Source: Spisula solida (taxonomy: Eukaryota > Mollusca > Bivalvia > Venerida > Mactridae). Taken from it: 64,000 bases of DNA. This document shows, piece by piece, positions 1 to 11,300 of the stretch. Made by a program: the position numbers and the translations under genes. The stretch spans positions 24,736,784 to 24,800,783 of the forward strand of contig OX365953.1 in NCBI GenBank assembly GCA_947247005.1, written 5' to 3'. The stretch's first letter is position 1. Every line of letters begins with the position of its first letter. A model generated the notes under the pieces. That model was given only the letters and a program-made list of their open reading frames with translations. It made no database searches and had not been told where the DNA came from.

Positions 1-1190
1 TAGGCCAAGTTCGATTTTGGGTCATCTGGTGTCAAAAACAAGGTCACAATGTCAATTGACATTTTCCTGAGGGTCGTGGGTTTAAACCCCATTGGAACCA
101 TAATTATTTTTTTGAGTGTTTAGGTATTGTTCTGTCTTTATAGCATGTATTTGTACAGTTATATGGAGGAAATATTTTGTTTAAATTATAGGTCAGATCA
201 TAGAAAAACCCTGTGTAGTCACCAGAGGTTACAATTTCGACTTAATCTTTATGAAATTTGGTCCTAATAATCATCTCAACACAATCTAGGTTAAGTTTGA
301 TATTAATTAAGTCATCTGGGGTCAAACGCTAGGTCACATGGTCAAATCATACACAAACTTGCAATAGAGGCTGAATTTCCTTAAATTTTATTCAGAAAAT
401 GTGTAGGATCACCATAGGGGTGTGCATGCACTAGTACGACAGGTGAGCGACCTAGGGCCCTTTGGGCCCTCTTGTTCAATTGGAGGGGCTATAGGTTTGC
501 CCTCCACCAACCCATCCGTTTGTCTGTCCGTACGTTCTTCCATCGAAAATCTGGATCCTAAAATAACTCAAACATTTTCTAAGATAATTTTTAAATTTGG
601 TTAATATAATAATGTGGATAGGGGGCAATAAGGGAATATTGCACGTCTAAAAATATTTGATTCTGACAAAAATTGTGGTTGCTATGGCAACAGAAACGAG
701 AAAAAGTAATTTAAAGGTCTTGGCTTCAAACCGGTAGGGGACTTTGGTATTGCTTGAAATTCTTAGTGACTTGTTTATTTGGGTTTAACGGTTTTGTCAA
801 CAATTTTTCACAGTTATATAATGTTGGCCGATTGGCCTAAACGGTTTTCCTGGACTGTAGATTAAACTTATCTTCTGCACCAGGAATCAGCAACTTCTAC
901 ACATGTGGAGGAAAGTTTCATGGAAGGGTATTAATTACCCGATTGCAAATCTAGTGCACTAGCCACTGGACCATGGCCGCAGCTTGAACCATCTTCTTGA
1001 CCTTGAACCTTTATATTACCCACAATCATTCCACAAATAAACCACAGACAGGCAGGTGTATTGACCGAATAGAAAAATATTTGGAAATATGTATTAAATA
1101 CTTGACTGTATAAAAATATATATGTGCTATGTATTTTAATACAATGTATATGGTGTATATACATGTACAGTGTATTTACATTTACTTGTA
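1..1190. repeat. Dispersed repeats in KHK copy 1 intron 2
   Basis: Positions 1-470 belong to the 'ggtcacaatgatcatctcaac' family seen again at 4390-4825 and 6195-6800, and end with GAGCGACCTAGGGCCCTTTG. A tRNA-like B-box segment (about 55-95, GTGGGTTTAAACCCC) interrupts it. Positions 500-800 (ctggatcctaaaataactc; ttgtggttgctatggcaac) match 2740-2890 and 32780-33130. A degenerate tRNA-like head lies on the minus strand at about 940-1000 (GGTCCAGTGGCTAGTGCAC). I see no KHK exon 1 or 2 here. Confidence 0.65.
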
Positions 1191-1191
1191 G

Positions 1192-4100
1192 GTTTATGAA
1201 ATCAGATTTAACCAGGTATAATATAAAGACAGAGAATTGTGCTATATATGAGGGGGACACATATAGATGTCCTGTTGCCGTGGCAATCATCAATGTACAA
1301 AATGGATCCAGGACACTCATCACAGCTTTAAAGTAAGCTTATTTAGATGTTGTTCCATGGTTGAATACGATAATTAACTGTCTTCAGTTTACAGTACAAG
1401 GTCTCTAGAGCTACACCCTTTAGGAAACACAAATTGTAGTTGATGTACAGAGGGTGTTGCTATGGAGAGGTAAAATTTATAGTACTTCTGGTTACTTCTG
1501 TAACAAAATGATTATGTTGCTTAAGAAAGGTTGTAGCTCTATGGAGGGAGCTTTGGTAATTTTGCACTGTTATATCATACACTATAGTGCGCCCAGGATA
1601 ATGTGATATTTACAAACATTATTCGGTTTGGTCAACTGGTGCGAAATGGTTTTGCAAATTACTAAATTAAAAGATATGGTCAGTATTGTACTCAAAACAT
1701 CACTGATAAAGCGGGAACATCAGATTATTCCACCTTTGCAGATTAAACCAATTTCTCATTATCCTGGGTGCACTACTCTTCAGTTTTCATTGTAATGTTA
1801 ATGGCCCAATATGGTTAATTTTATTATTTAAACCACAAGTATAATTTTATAATAAACAAATTTTGTCCGTATATGAAAACAGTTTAAGGCTACTTAAGCG
1901 CTTTTGGCAAGCTCCAAAACTGGAAAGCCAACATATTCAATATTCTGTATGGAATCACTTCGGTCCGACAGTTCTCTAACAAGACTTAAAATTATGCTCC
2001 TGTGGCTAAAATTAGCACCGCCCCTGTGGCTTAAATTATCTCCGCTCCTGTGGCTAAAATTAGCACCGCCCCTGTGGCTAAAATGATCTCCGCCCTGTGG
2101 CTAAAATTAGCACCGTCCCTGTGGGTAAAATTAGCACCGCACCTAAGGCTAAAATTAGCACCGCCCCTGTGGCTAAAATTATCTCTGCCCCTGTGGCTAA
2201 AATTAGCACCGCCCCTGTGACTAAAATTAGCACCGCCCCTGTGGCTAAAATTATCTCCGCTCCTGTGGCTAAAATTAGCTCCACCCCTATGGTTACAAAT
2301 AGCTCCCCCCTGTGGCTAAAATTAGCTCCGCCCTTATGGTTACAAATAGCCCACCCCTGTGGCTAAAAATAGCTCCCCCTCTATGGCTGAAATTAGCACC
2401 ATCCCTGTGGCTGAAACTAGCCCCACCCCTCTCGCTAAGATTAACTCAATCCCGGTGTCACTTAATTTCTGTAGATCCATAGTTGCAATAGTACTTTTTT
2501 GGTTGCAGTAACATTGTTGAATTACAGTACAGTTCTTTCCAAAAAGTTCAGCTTCAACAATATTCTTGGATTCATTTTGAGGTAAATCTTACTTACACTG
2601 CAGTACACTATCTTTAAGTTACAAGATGAATATTATTACTATGCAAAAATGTCTGTTATAGTTTCATCAAAGATCTAGAAATATGTTTGTTAGCTCTTTA
2701 GTTTCATAGTTTTGACTGTATCTTTGGCCAAAATAAATTAATATTTTGATTTCGACAAATATTGTGGTTGCTATGGCAAGGAAAACATTGAAACTGGCTT
2801 CAAACCAGTAGGTGACTTCTGTATTGCTTGCAATTCTTAATGACTTGTTGTTTGAAATTATTTCATTGGTACTATGAACTGGATTCACAGATGACTTGCA
2901 GCAAAATGCAAATGAAATGTTTAGGGTAGGAGCCAAAAAACTAGGGTCGCTCAGATTACTACGACCACTTTATTAACTTGTCTTGGCCTTATCTGTCACT
3001 TCAGGGTAGGGACAATTTAACAAACATACAAGAAATGATGGAGCTGGTAAACCAGTATAATGATAGTGTCACACAAGCGGAGAGGATCACAGTGTCTATG
3101 GAACTGGAAAAAGTAAAGAGAAAACAATTAAGCAAGTATTAATGTGATAATAATTATTAAAAAATTGTAGATATTTGAATCAGCGCTTACCGGTAGTCAG
3201 GCATATTCATTACCTGTAGTTGAAACAGAAAACAATGAAGCAAGTATTAATGTGATAATAATTATTAAAAAATTGTGTATATTTGAATTGGCACTTAGTC
3301 AGGCATATTCATTTCCTATAGTTGAAACGGGTGCAAAAATCGTATCCATTTTGGAACAATCAGTGTGATTTATGTGCAGTGCAACAAATCATTTGAATTA
3401 ACCTTTGGATGAAAGTATTTCAATTTTGCTGCACATGTACTTGTATATCATTAGAACATAGGGTATTTTAGATCATTCTAAATTTCAATGGTACCACGTG
3501 AGCAATACAGGCTCATCTTAGACCTCTTGTTGGAGGGTAATTGCCATTGTATATGATTAATAAGACAGAAAAATAACATTGTATGTTGTTGCACTTAATT
3601 GTTTATTGTAATGTACGGATGCCTTCATGGTGCTTAAAGTACAAAATTGTGTGTTTGCTGTTTGTAACCAGTATGTGACTTATTGTTGCAGTGCCATTGA
3701 TGAAGGTGGCTGATTATGTGTTTGTTAGTAAAGATTTTGCTGCAGAGCAAGGCTACACATGTAAAGAAGATGCTGTCAGTGGATTAATACAGTTGTGTAA
3801 GCCTAGGTAAGAATTGTATGTTATACATGTGCTGTCCAGAGTGGTTTGGGGGTCTAGCCTCCTAAATTTTGGCAATAGTTTGGCAACTAACATACCTGAT
3901 ATATGTACACACATTTGTCAGGGCTTATAGTCTGCTCAGGATAACCCTGTTAGAAAAATATCTGGTTGGACATCCAAAAGCAAATAATTCTGGTTTGACC
4001 CGGTCTGAAAAAATCAGGTTGGACTACCCTAGAAAAAATGCTTAAAATGATAATTTAATAACTGAATCACTGGTAAGGCAGCCAGGACTCTCATGAAAAT

Positions 4101-5162
4101 GGAGATTTGTGTATGGTTTCTTACATTATGTTTTGAGTATAACTTATGTTGTTTGTATGGAGCAATGACCTGCTTCTAATGTCTGCCAATAATAAGACTA
4201 CCCTAACTGTGTGAATATCGATTGGTTTTATTCCTCTAAACAAGGGACATTAGCTATTTTAAAAGTTGCATTTGTATTTAAATAGTAAAAACACTACTGC
4301 ATTGAAGTTCGGCTAATAAAACCGGACTAAAAGGTGGCTTTAATAGTAAATTGGTCTCAATAAGTAAACCTGTTTTGCTTTTGTGCCCTGGCATCGACTG
4401 ATGCAGATGGCATAATTATAGTGAATCCTTGGGTAGTCACTAGAAGTCATAATTTTGACCTAATCTTTATGAAACTCGGTCACAATGATCATCTTAACGA
4501 AATCTAGGTCAAGTTCCATATTGGGTATCTGGGGTAGAAAACTAGGTAACTAGGTCAAATCGTCAGTCCGCTGTCTGTCAACGATTTGCTTGTATAGACA
4601 ATAGAGGTTACAATAATTGTTACCTAATTTTATGAAACTTGGTCACAATGATCTTCTCAACAAGAAGTCATAATCTTGACTAGGGTCAAATCATTGTAAA
4701 AACCTTGTGGTAGAGGCTGAATTTTCTTTAATCTCATTCAGGATATGTGAACTATTAAGTAGGTCACTATAGGGGCTTGTATGCAGTGCTACCACATGTG
4801 AGCGACCTAGGGCCCTTTGGTATGAAGTCAGGAAATTTTGAGTCAGAATATTTGTGGACCCTGGATTGTTAAACTAATGTAATGATGTTATTCTCTTCAG
4901 TGGAACAGTAATATGTGCCTGGGGATCAGACGGTGCGGCCGCTAAACAAGGATCACATGACCCTGTGACATCATCAGTGTTCCCTCCAGACAAAGTGATA
5001 GATACACTAGGAGCGGGTGACACTTTCAATGCAGCTACAATATTTGCATTAAACAGAAATAGAACATTACAGGAATCTGTTATATTCGGTTGTAGAGTGG
5101 CCGGGGCTAAATGTGGAATGAACGGTTTTGATACACTCAAAGGCATGGAGTCATTTCTATGA
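1192..5162 (+). CDS. KHK: Ketohexokinase copy 1 (5'-partial, exons 3-7)
   Basis: Ketohexokinase (fructokinase), a cytosolic pfkB-family sugar kinase that phosphorylates fructose at C1. Exons seen: 1192-1332, 2509-2581, 3005-3131, 3692-3806 and 4901-5162 (stop TGA). They read FMKSDL...NGSRTLITAL, NIVELQYSSF...WIHFE, GRDNLTNIQEMM, PLMKVADYVFVSKDFAAEQG and GTVICAWGSDGAAA...[17 protein letters not shown]...[14 protein letters not shown], ending KGMESFL. Phases run 2-2-0-1-2, as in copy 2. The pfkB signature with the catalytic Asp (GAGD) is in the last exon. Exons 1-2 (218 nt in copy 2) lie left of the window; with equal lengths the protein would be 311 aa. The exon 5 donor must be the GC site GCAAGT at 3132: no GT donor gives an open frame, and GC makes exon 5 127 nt as in copy 2. 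The upstream introns are rich in repeats. I am sure of the family; expression and substrate preference are unknown. Confidence 0.9.
1996..2450. repeat. 24-bp minisatellite in KHK copy 1 intron 3
   Basis: Roughly 19 diverged copies of a 24-bp unit of the form ctaaaattagcaccgcccct, ending about 60 bp upstream of the exon 4 acceptor. Because 24 is a multiple of 3, open frames run through it on both strands; these are not genes. Variant units replace 'gcaccgcc' with 'tctccgct' or 'gctcc'. Confidence 0.9.
3121..3335. repeat. Two-copy 108-bp duplication at KHK copy 1 exon 5 donor
   Basis: The segment starting aaaacaattaagcaagtatt at 3121 recurs at 3229 as aaaacaatgaagcaagtatt. Each unit includes about 11 nt of exon 5 coding sequence, the GC donor and about 95 nt of intron. 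The duplicate therefore carries a second donor-like site at about 3240. Confidence 0.85.
4385..4825. repeat. Dispersed 'gtcacaatgatcatct' repeat in KHK copy 1 intron 6
   Basis: Two to three diverged subunits (tttatgaaactcggtcacaa; aaatctaggtcaagttc) end in GAGCGACCTAGGGCCCTTTG at about 4800, as at 446-470. It lies just upstream of the last exon. At 4300-4380 there is a degraded 'ggctaataaaaccgg' remnant resembling the TIR-type repeat at 59945-60105. Confidence 0.7.
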
Positions 5163-5284
5163 TTGAGGCATTGTAATATTAGGACAACATATCAAAGAAG
5201 AAGACAAATCTAACAACCTGATAGGAAACTTATTGTTTTCTAGATGTCATAATGTCTCCCAATTATAATGATTTTGTGCTAGAT

Positions 5285-5422
5285 CACGGTGTATAACCAT
5301 ATAGGTACCCTCTCGGTGCAAAATGGTATATCGCTACCCTCTCGGTGCTGGCACGGGTCTCTCGAGAGGGTACCGATATATCAATTTGCACCGTGAGGGT
5401 ACCGATATGGTTATACGCCGTG
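5285..5422. repeat. 138-bp inverted repeat (hairpin) downstream of KHK copy 1
   Basis: The arms are CACGGTGTATAACCATATAG at the left and the near-complement ending GGTTATACGCCGTG at the right. Both arms also carry GGTACCCTCTCGGTGCAAA-type sequence, and the loop is about 15 nt (gtgctggcacgggtc). It starts 123 bp after the stop codon, so it probably lies in the 3' UTR and would fold into a long stem in RNA. It could instead be a small foldback MITE. Confidence 0.85.
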
Positions 5423-5559
5423 TAGATGTCTGGATTACCAAAGTTAGTCTACTCCTGTTCTTCTTAACCATTGGTCGGATTTATGTGCACATTGTTTGGA
5501 ATTTAGGAGTTAATGCCCTTTATTGGAGACACACATTTTGATGTCAAATGTTTTTGGGT

Positions 5560-5900
5560 TCAAAACCTTTCTAGTTATACCCCCAGTCTTGTAGGGGATG
5601 AAGGGGTATATTGCTTCACACATGTTGGTCGGTCTGACTGTGTCTGTTGGTATATTGCTTTGCTGTCTGTTCGTCCTTCAGTCGGTCAGTCGCGGTAGGT
5701 TGGTCAGTCGTATAAAATGGTTTCCGTTCAAAACCTCAAGAACGCTTTGACCTAGGGTCTTTAAACTTTACATGGAGGTTGGTCAGCAACCACAGATGGA
5801 CCCTATTGATTTTGAGGTCAGTAGGTCAAAGTTCAAGGTCACTGGCACCTTTACAATTTCTGACTATTAAGCTGCCATTAGGGCATACATGCTTTACAAA
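5560..5900. repeat. Diverged dispersed element 3' of KHK copy 1
   Basis: Sequence of the type 'ataccccc...gaaggggtatattgc', followed by gtcggtcagtcgcgg and 'ggtcaaagttcaaggtcac'. This is the typical layout of a non-autonomous repeat with a hairpin head, compare 42131-42470. No coding sequence is seen. Confidence 0.55.
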
Positions 5901-6155
5901 CATCTTGTTTATCTTGTTATTGTTATTCATTATCATCTTCAGATTGATTGGCCAGCAAAAGATCATATCATGCATATACATAATTAATCAGCTTATCATT
6001 GTACATGTGATAGGTTTACATTAGTTTATGTGATCTTGTCTATCAGTATTTTGTGTATCCTATTATGTGTTGGAAATGTTTACATTTTCTAAGTATACTT
6101 TTATTGTTAAACTGTTATGGTTATATAATCTATTGTATTCTAGAAGTTTTATGAA

Positions 6156-6161
6156 AATAAA
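6156..6161 (+). promoter_or_regulatory. Candidate poly(A) signal AATAAA, KHK copy 1
   Basis: First good AATAAA hexamer downstream of the copy 1 stop codon, 994 bp away, in AT-rich sequence. If used, the 3' UTR would include the 5285-5422 hairpin. No transcript evidence. Confidence 0.4.
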
Positions 6162-6194
6162 TCTGAATTTGAATATAGGTGTGTTTGTTTTGTA

Positions 6195-6800
6195 TTTTTA
6201 GCTCGCTTGTCACAAAGTGATCACTCTTCATCCGTCGTCCATCCGTCAACAATTTGCTTGTGTAGACATTAGAGGTCACAATTTTGGCCTTATCTTTATG
6301 AAACTTGGTCGCAATGATTATCGCAGCAAAATTTAGGTCAAAATCGATTTTGGTAATTTGGGGTTTAAAACTAGGTCACTTGGACATATCATACAAAAAC
6401 AATGAATAGTCACTGGAGGTCACAGTTTTGGTATAATCTTTACGAAACTTAGTCACAATGATCATCTTAACAAAATCTAGGTCAACTTCGATACTGGGTC
6501 ATAGTGGGTCAATAACTAGATCACAATGTCTTATCATAGAAAAACCTTGTGTAGTGACTAGAGGTCACAATTTTGACCTACTGTTTATGAAACTCGGTCA
6601 CATTCAACATCTCAGCAAAATCTAGGTCAAGTTCGATATTGAGTAATCTTGGGTCAAAAACTAGGTCACAGTGTCAAATCATAGGAAAACCTTGTAGACA
6701 CTAGAGCTAGGTCACCATTTTAGCCTAATCTTTATGAAACTTGGTTACAATGATCATCTTAACAAAATCTATGTCAAGTGCGATATTGGGTCATCAATTT
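6195..6800 (+). repeat. Dispersed element starting TTTTTAGCTCGCTTGTCAC
   Basis: The head tttttagctcgcttgtcac and ccgtcgtccatccgtc is followed by four to five diverged subunits of about 125 bp containing 'gaggtcacaattttgacct' and 'caaaatctaggtcaagttcg'. It is the same family as 1-470 and 4385-4825, here with its 5' head. It lies between the two KHK genes. No ORF. Confidence 0.75.
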
Positions 6801-8361
6801 GTATTGAGATTTCTACTTGAGATGCTTCGGGAGATCAGAGCCTGGACTAGGGACAATTTGTGACATTGTATTTACTACAATGTATATTGTGTTTAGAAAC
6901 TAAGGATCACACTCTACACTCAGATTATTGCTTCAAAATACACTTATATATTTACTTAAGAAAATAAGCCACAGATGACCAATTTAACACCATTCTGTAT
7001 GGCCCTGGCCATTGTCAGAGGGTATTACATGAATATGAAGGTTTATGAAAACTTGGGTTATAATGTAATTTATCATATGATTACGGTATAGTCTTGTTGA
7101 CCTGGCGACATGTCAATTTCAATCAAAATACAAAAACAACATAAAATTGTGGAAGAGATGAGTGAGGCCCATACATATAAATGGATGCATGACTAATATG
7201 GAGTATGGAATCGGGAATGAAAGCTGTTAATGTTTGATAATTATTTCCTGAATGGAATCAGTGTCCGATTTAAAGAAGTTGCAAGTAATGTGATGCCATT
7301 TGGGTGCCAACAATTAAGGATTAAGCATTTGGGCACCAGCATGCAGTATAAGCAGGGGAAATCAACAAAAAGTTTGTAAAACATCTACACCAATGGGAAA
7401 GACGTTGCATCTATAGGATTAAGCATTGTTGTTAGAAGAATCACATTCTGGATATAATAATTGTACTGTTTATGAGTAAAACGATACATACCAACGACGA
7501 AAAATTGGCTTCTGCTAGAATTACTAGACCAACAAAGTCCAACACATTACATGTATAGAATCAACAGTTTGGTAGACTTTCATGATCCCTGATAAAAATA
7601 CAAAACACAATGTAATAATATTAAAAAAACCCAGAATAACATCATGTCGGACCTTTGAGGAACAATTTGTACTAGGTGATTATACTCAGCATCGTTTATG
7701 TCTTATTTTGAGTAATCATCTCCTCAAAACAATCTTGTTGCGAAGATTAATTGATTGCTTCAACACATAGAATATATCTACAACAAGGACGATTGGTCTG
7801 TCTGGATACAAAATACTAAACACTAAACTTGTATCATTCAAAAGCATTGTCCTCCATCCAAGTTTTTCACAGGCTTTACATATTTTCATGAGCTGTCTTC
7901 GATGATTTGAATGAAACTATTATTGTATATAAATTCATAATTATGTGTAATCAAATTGATGATGTAAAATTATTTTCTTGAGCTTATATAATTATAATCT
8001 CAGAGGTAGTCATTATGAGTCATTGAAAATATATTGAATACTACATCTACACACATATCAAGTGTTATGTCAAGTGGTGGAACATTGATGATTTAATTAT
8101 GTTTACAATTCTCGGTAATTTGTTATATAATGCACTCTCACTATATATATACATTGTATAAGTAGTTGCAAATATTCAGTACTTACATTTATAGTGGATA
8201 CGTTTTATAATTGTTATAAAGCATCACTTAACAGAAACAGTGCACATGCCATTTTGAAATAAACAAAGCAGCTTTGTGCTTATAACTTATAACTAATTGA
8301 TGCAGGGCACAGGCACTTGTATTATAGTTTTTCGTGGTTACAGAGTTTCTAACGTTGCAAG
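6801..8361. other. Spacer between KHK copies (putative copy 2 promoter side)
   Basis: AT-rich sequence with no recognisable exon, RNA gene or repeat family. The copy 2 promoter and 5' UTR must lie at its right end. A possible 5' UTR splice acceptor (aattgatgcag) lies at about 8295-8305; this is weak. Confidence 0.5.
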
Positions 8362-11300
8362 ATGACAACTTGTGTGGGAAAGAGAATTATGTGTGTTGGT
8401 TTATGCTGTCTAGATATAGTCAATGTATGTGATCACTTCCCAGGAGAGGATTCTGTTCAAAGGTAAGTGTAGATTTAATATACGTTTTTAATCTTGTCCT
8501 CCAATAAATCCTTGTTAAAAAGTTGTTAATGGATTTAATGTGTCAGATATTCAAACTGATGAAGGATGAACTCCTGGAACACTTGGAGAGTAAAATATTT
8601 GTCAGATCACAACAAATTTAAGAATACGATAAGCTGAATCACATTTTGCCACGTATGTATACATGTACTTATCTGTTTTACTGATCAGTGTTTTAAAAGC
8701 TCCCGTTGGTCTATACCAACGAAAGTCTGCTTTTATGTGCCTTCGTCTTAGCTGTAAATAGTAACTTAAGTGCCAACACAACCGTATCACACACTTATTA
8801 ACACGTATGCATCATGATAATCAACTTATGAAGTGTAATGAAAATAGGACACACTCTGCAGAGGTTTACTTTGTAAAATAGCAACCAAAATGGCCACCTG
8901 TCGGTCATCTTGATTTCATTGCCGATGTGCTGTACATTCTAGGTCAGTTGATTATAGCTGGCAGAGAGGAGGAAATGCATCTAACAGTTGTACCGTGTTG
9001 TCGTTGCTCGGTGCTGATACGGATTTTATGGGAACTCTGGTCAAAACACCTGAATATGAGTATGTCAATTTCCTTATATGAAAAAAGTGATATATATTTT
9101 CATATGTTGTTATCCTCGTATCAACACGTTGCTCGTGTGGTTTGGTGTGTATTTACATTGATACTGGTTATTTGCGTAACATTTTGAGGCGTTGTTGCGA
9201 TAGCCAAGTCGACAGGTTTAACACTTGTGTATTTTTTATATACTAGTAGCTATGCGATTGCAGCAATAAACTATGGATTGGAATCCCACCATAGGAGCAA
9301 ATTAGATGTAATGGAATTTGCTATTACCTGATTTATCACGATCATCCTGTTAAAAAGCCTAAATCTGCACATGTTGGTAGATGAAGTGCCCTGTGGTACA
9401 GAGAGTTAGATACGCCTTTATTTCTTGAGTTAGTAGAAATATTGGTCATGCAAATTACCTGAGTTAGTAGACATATAGGTCATGCAAATTACCTGAGTTA
9501 GTAGAAATATTGGTCATGCAAATTACCTGAGTTAGTAGACATATTAGTCATGCAAATTACCCCTTTTGTTTATTATGTGTCGCCAGGCCATTGACCGAGC
9601 TATGTTAAAGTGACCTAATTTATGCATAAGGGTTAGTTTGTTTTAACTGTTTAGAAAATGTGTTGGTATACCTTTCTTCATTGACTCTCAGCATAGTATA
9701 GTTACTGCTAGTTAACCCAGGATCAGGATAATGTGTCTGTCTGGATAGTCTCCATATGATAAAAATACATACAGTTGACCATTTGTTCTTCAAAAACTAT
9801 TTTTAAAAATACGTTTTTGTAATACTTATCCTTAATTGTTATTCTCAGATTTAAATACAATACACCATAAGTTTACAGTTTTAATCGTTAACCCTTGTAG
9901 TCGAATACTGTTTTGAAATATTTCAGATTTATGAAGTCAGATTTCGCTAAATATAACATAAATATCGAGAACTGTGAAGTTTATGATGATACATACCGAT
10001 GTCCTGTTGCCGTGGTGATCATTAACCTACAGAATGGTTCACGCACTGTTGTTGCTGCATTAAAGTAAGTGCTCTTCTTCTTGTTGTTCACTGTTACACA
10101 GTCAAATTGTATTGGTGAACTTGCAGAATGGTTCACGCACTGTCGCTGCTGCATTAAAATGAATGTTCTTCTTCTTGTTCGCTGTTACACAGTCAAGTTG
10201 TAGTGTTGAACTTGCAGAATGGTTCACGTTCTGCTTTTGCTGCATTTAAGTGAGTGTTCTTCTTCTTGTTCGCTGTTACACAGTCAAAGTGTAGTGGGGA
10301 ACTTGCAGAATGGTTCACGCACTGTCGTTGCTGCATTAAAATGAGTGTTCTTCTTCTTGTTCGCTGTTACACAGTCAAGTTGTAGTGGGGAACTTGTATA
10401 ATGGTTCACGCACTGTCACTGCTGCATTAAAGTGAGTGTTCTTCTTCTTGTTCGCTGTTACACAATCAAGTTGTAGTGATGAACTTGCAGAATGGTTCAC
10501 GCACTGTCGTTGCTGCATTAAAGTGAGTGTTCTTCTTATTCGCTGTTACACAGTCAAGTTGTAGTGATGAACTTGCAGAATGGTTCACGCATTGTTGTTG
10601 CTGCATTAAAGTGAGTGTTCTACTTGTTGTTGTTGTTCGCTGTTACACAGTCAAGTTGTAGGGTTGAGATTTCAGAATGGTTCACGCACTGTCGTTGCTA
10701 CATTAAAGTAAGTGTACTTCTTATTCGCTGTTACACATTCAAGTTGTAGGGTTGAAATTAAAGAATGCTTCCACACTCACTGACAGTTGTTGCTGCGTTA
10801 AAGTAATTGTTCATCTTCCTCTCGTTCGCTGTTACACGACAATTCCAGTAACTGTTGCAGGGATAACATTTGTTGTTTGCCTAATGTCCACATCACACTG
10901 TAGCTTCTGAAGTGTCGTCTCAGTGGGTCATGTTGTGTTTAAAGTATTTAAGTGATCTTTAACACCAGTCCTGATTACAGAAATGAAAAGAACATTTACA
11001 GTTGCAAAGATAATCAAATATGTCTGTAAAGACTATTCATTGGAACTCGAGAAGCAGGCAAATGACCGGTTACTCTATAATGCGGTAGTTAGATTATGGT
11101 GACGTTTAAAATCATAGCATTTGGGGCAAACTATTTATTTCTATACCCCATCTCCACTCTCAGTATATCAAGCAATACCACGTGACGTATGGCTATTTTG
11201 TTTTCCAATGTTGACAAATTTTGTCTTAGACATGTAGCTAAAAGTCACGTGGTATTGCTACACTGACTCTATTCTGATAGAAAATCTGCTGGATTAGACA

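Noticed and set aside
931..1323. 130-codon minus-strand frame
   Set aside because: Antisense shadow of KHK copy 1 exon 3 and its intron.
2078..2366. Open frames on both strands in the 24-bp repeat
   Set aside because: Artefacts of a repeat whose length is a multiple of 3, inside a KHK intron.
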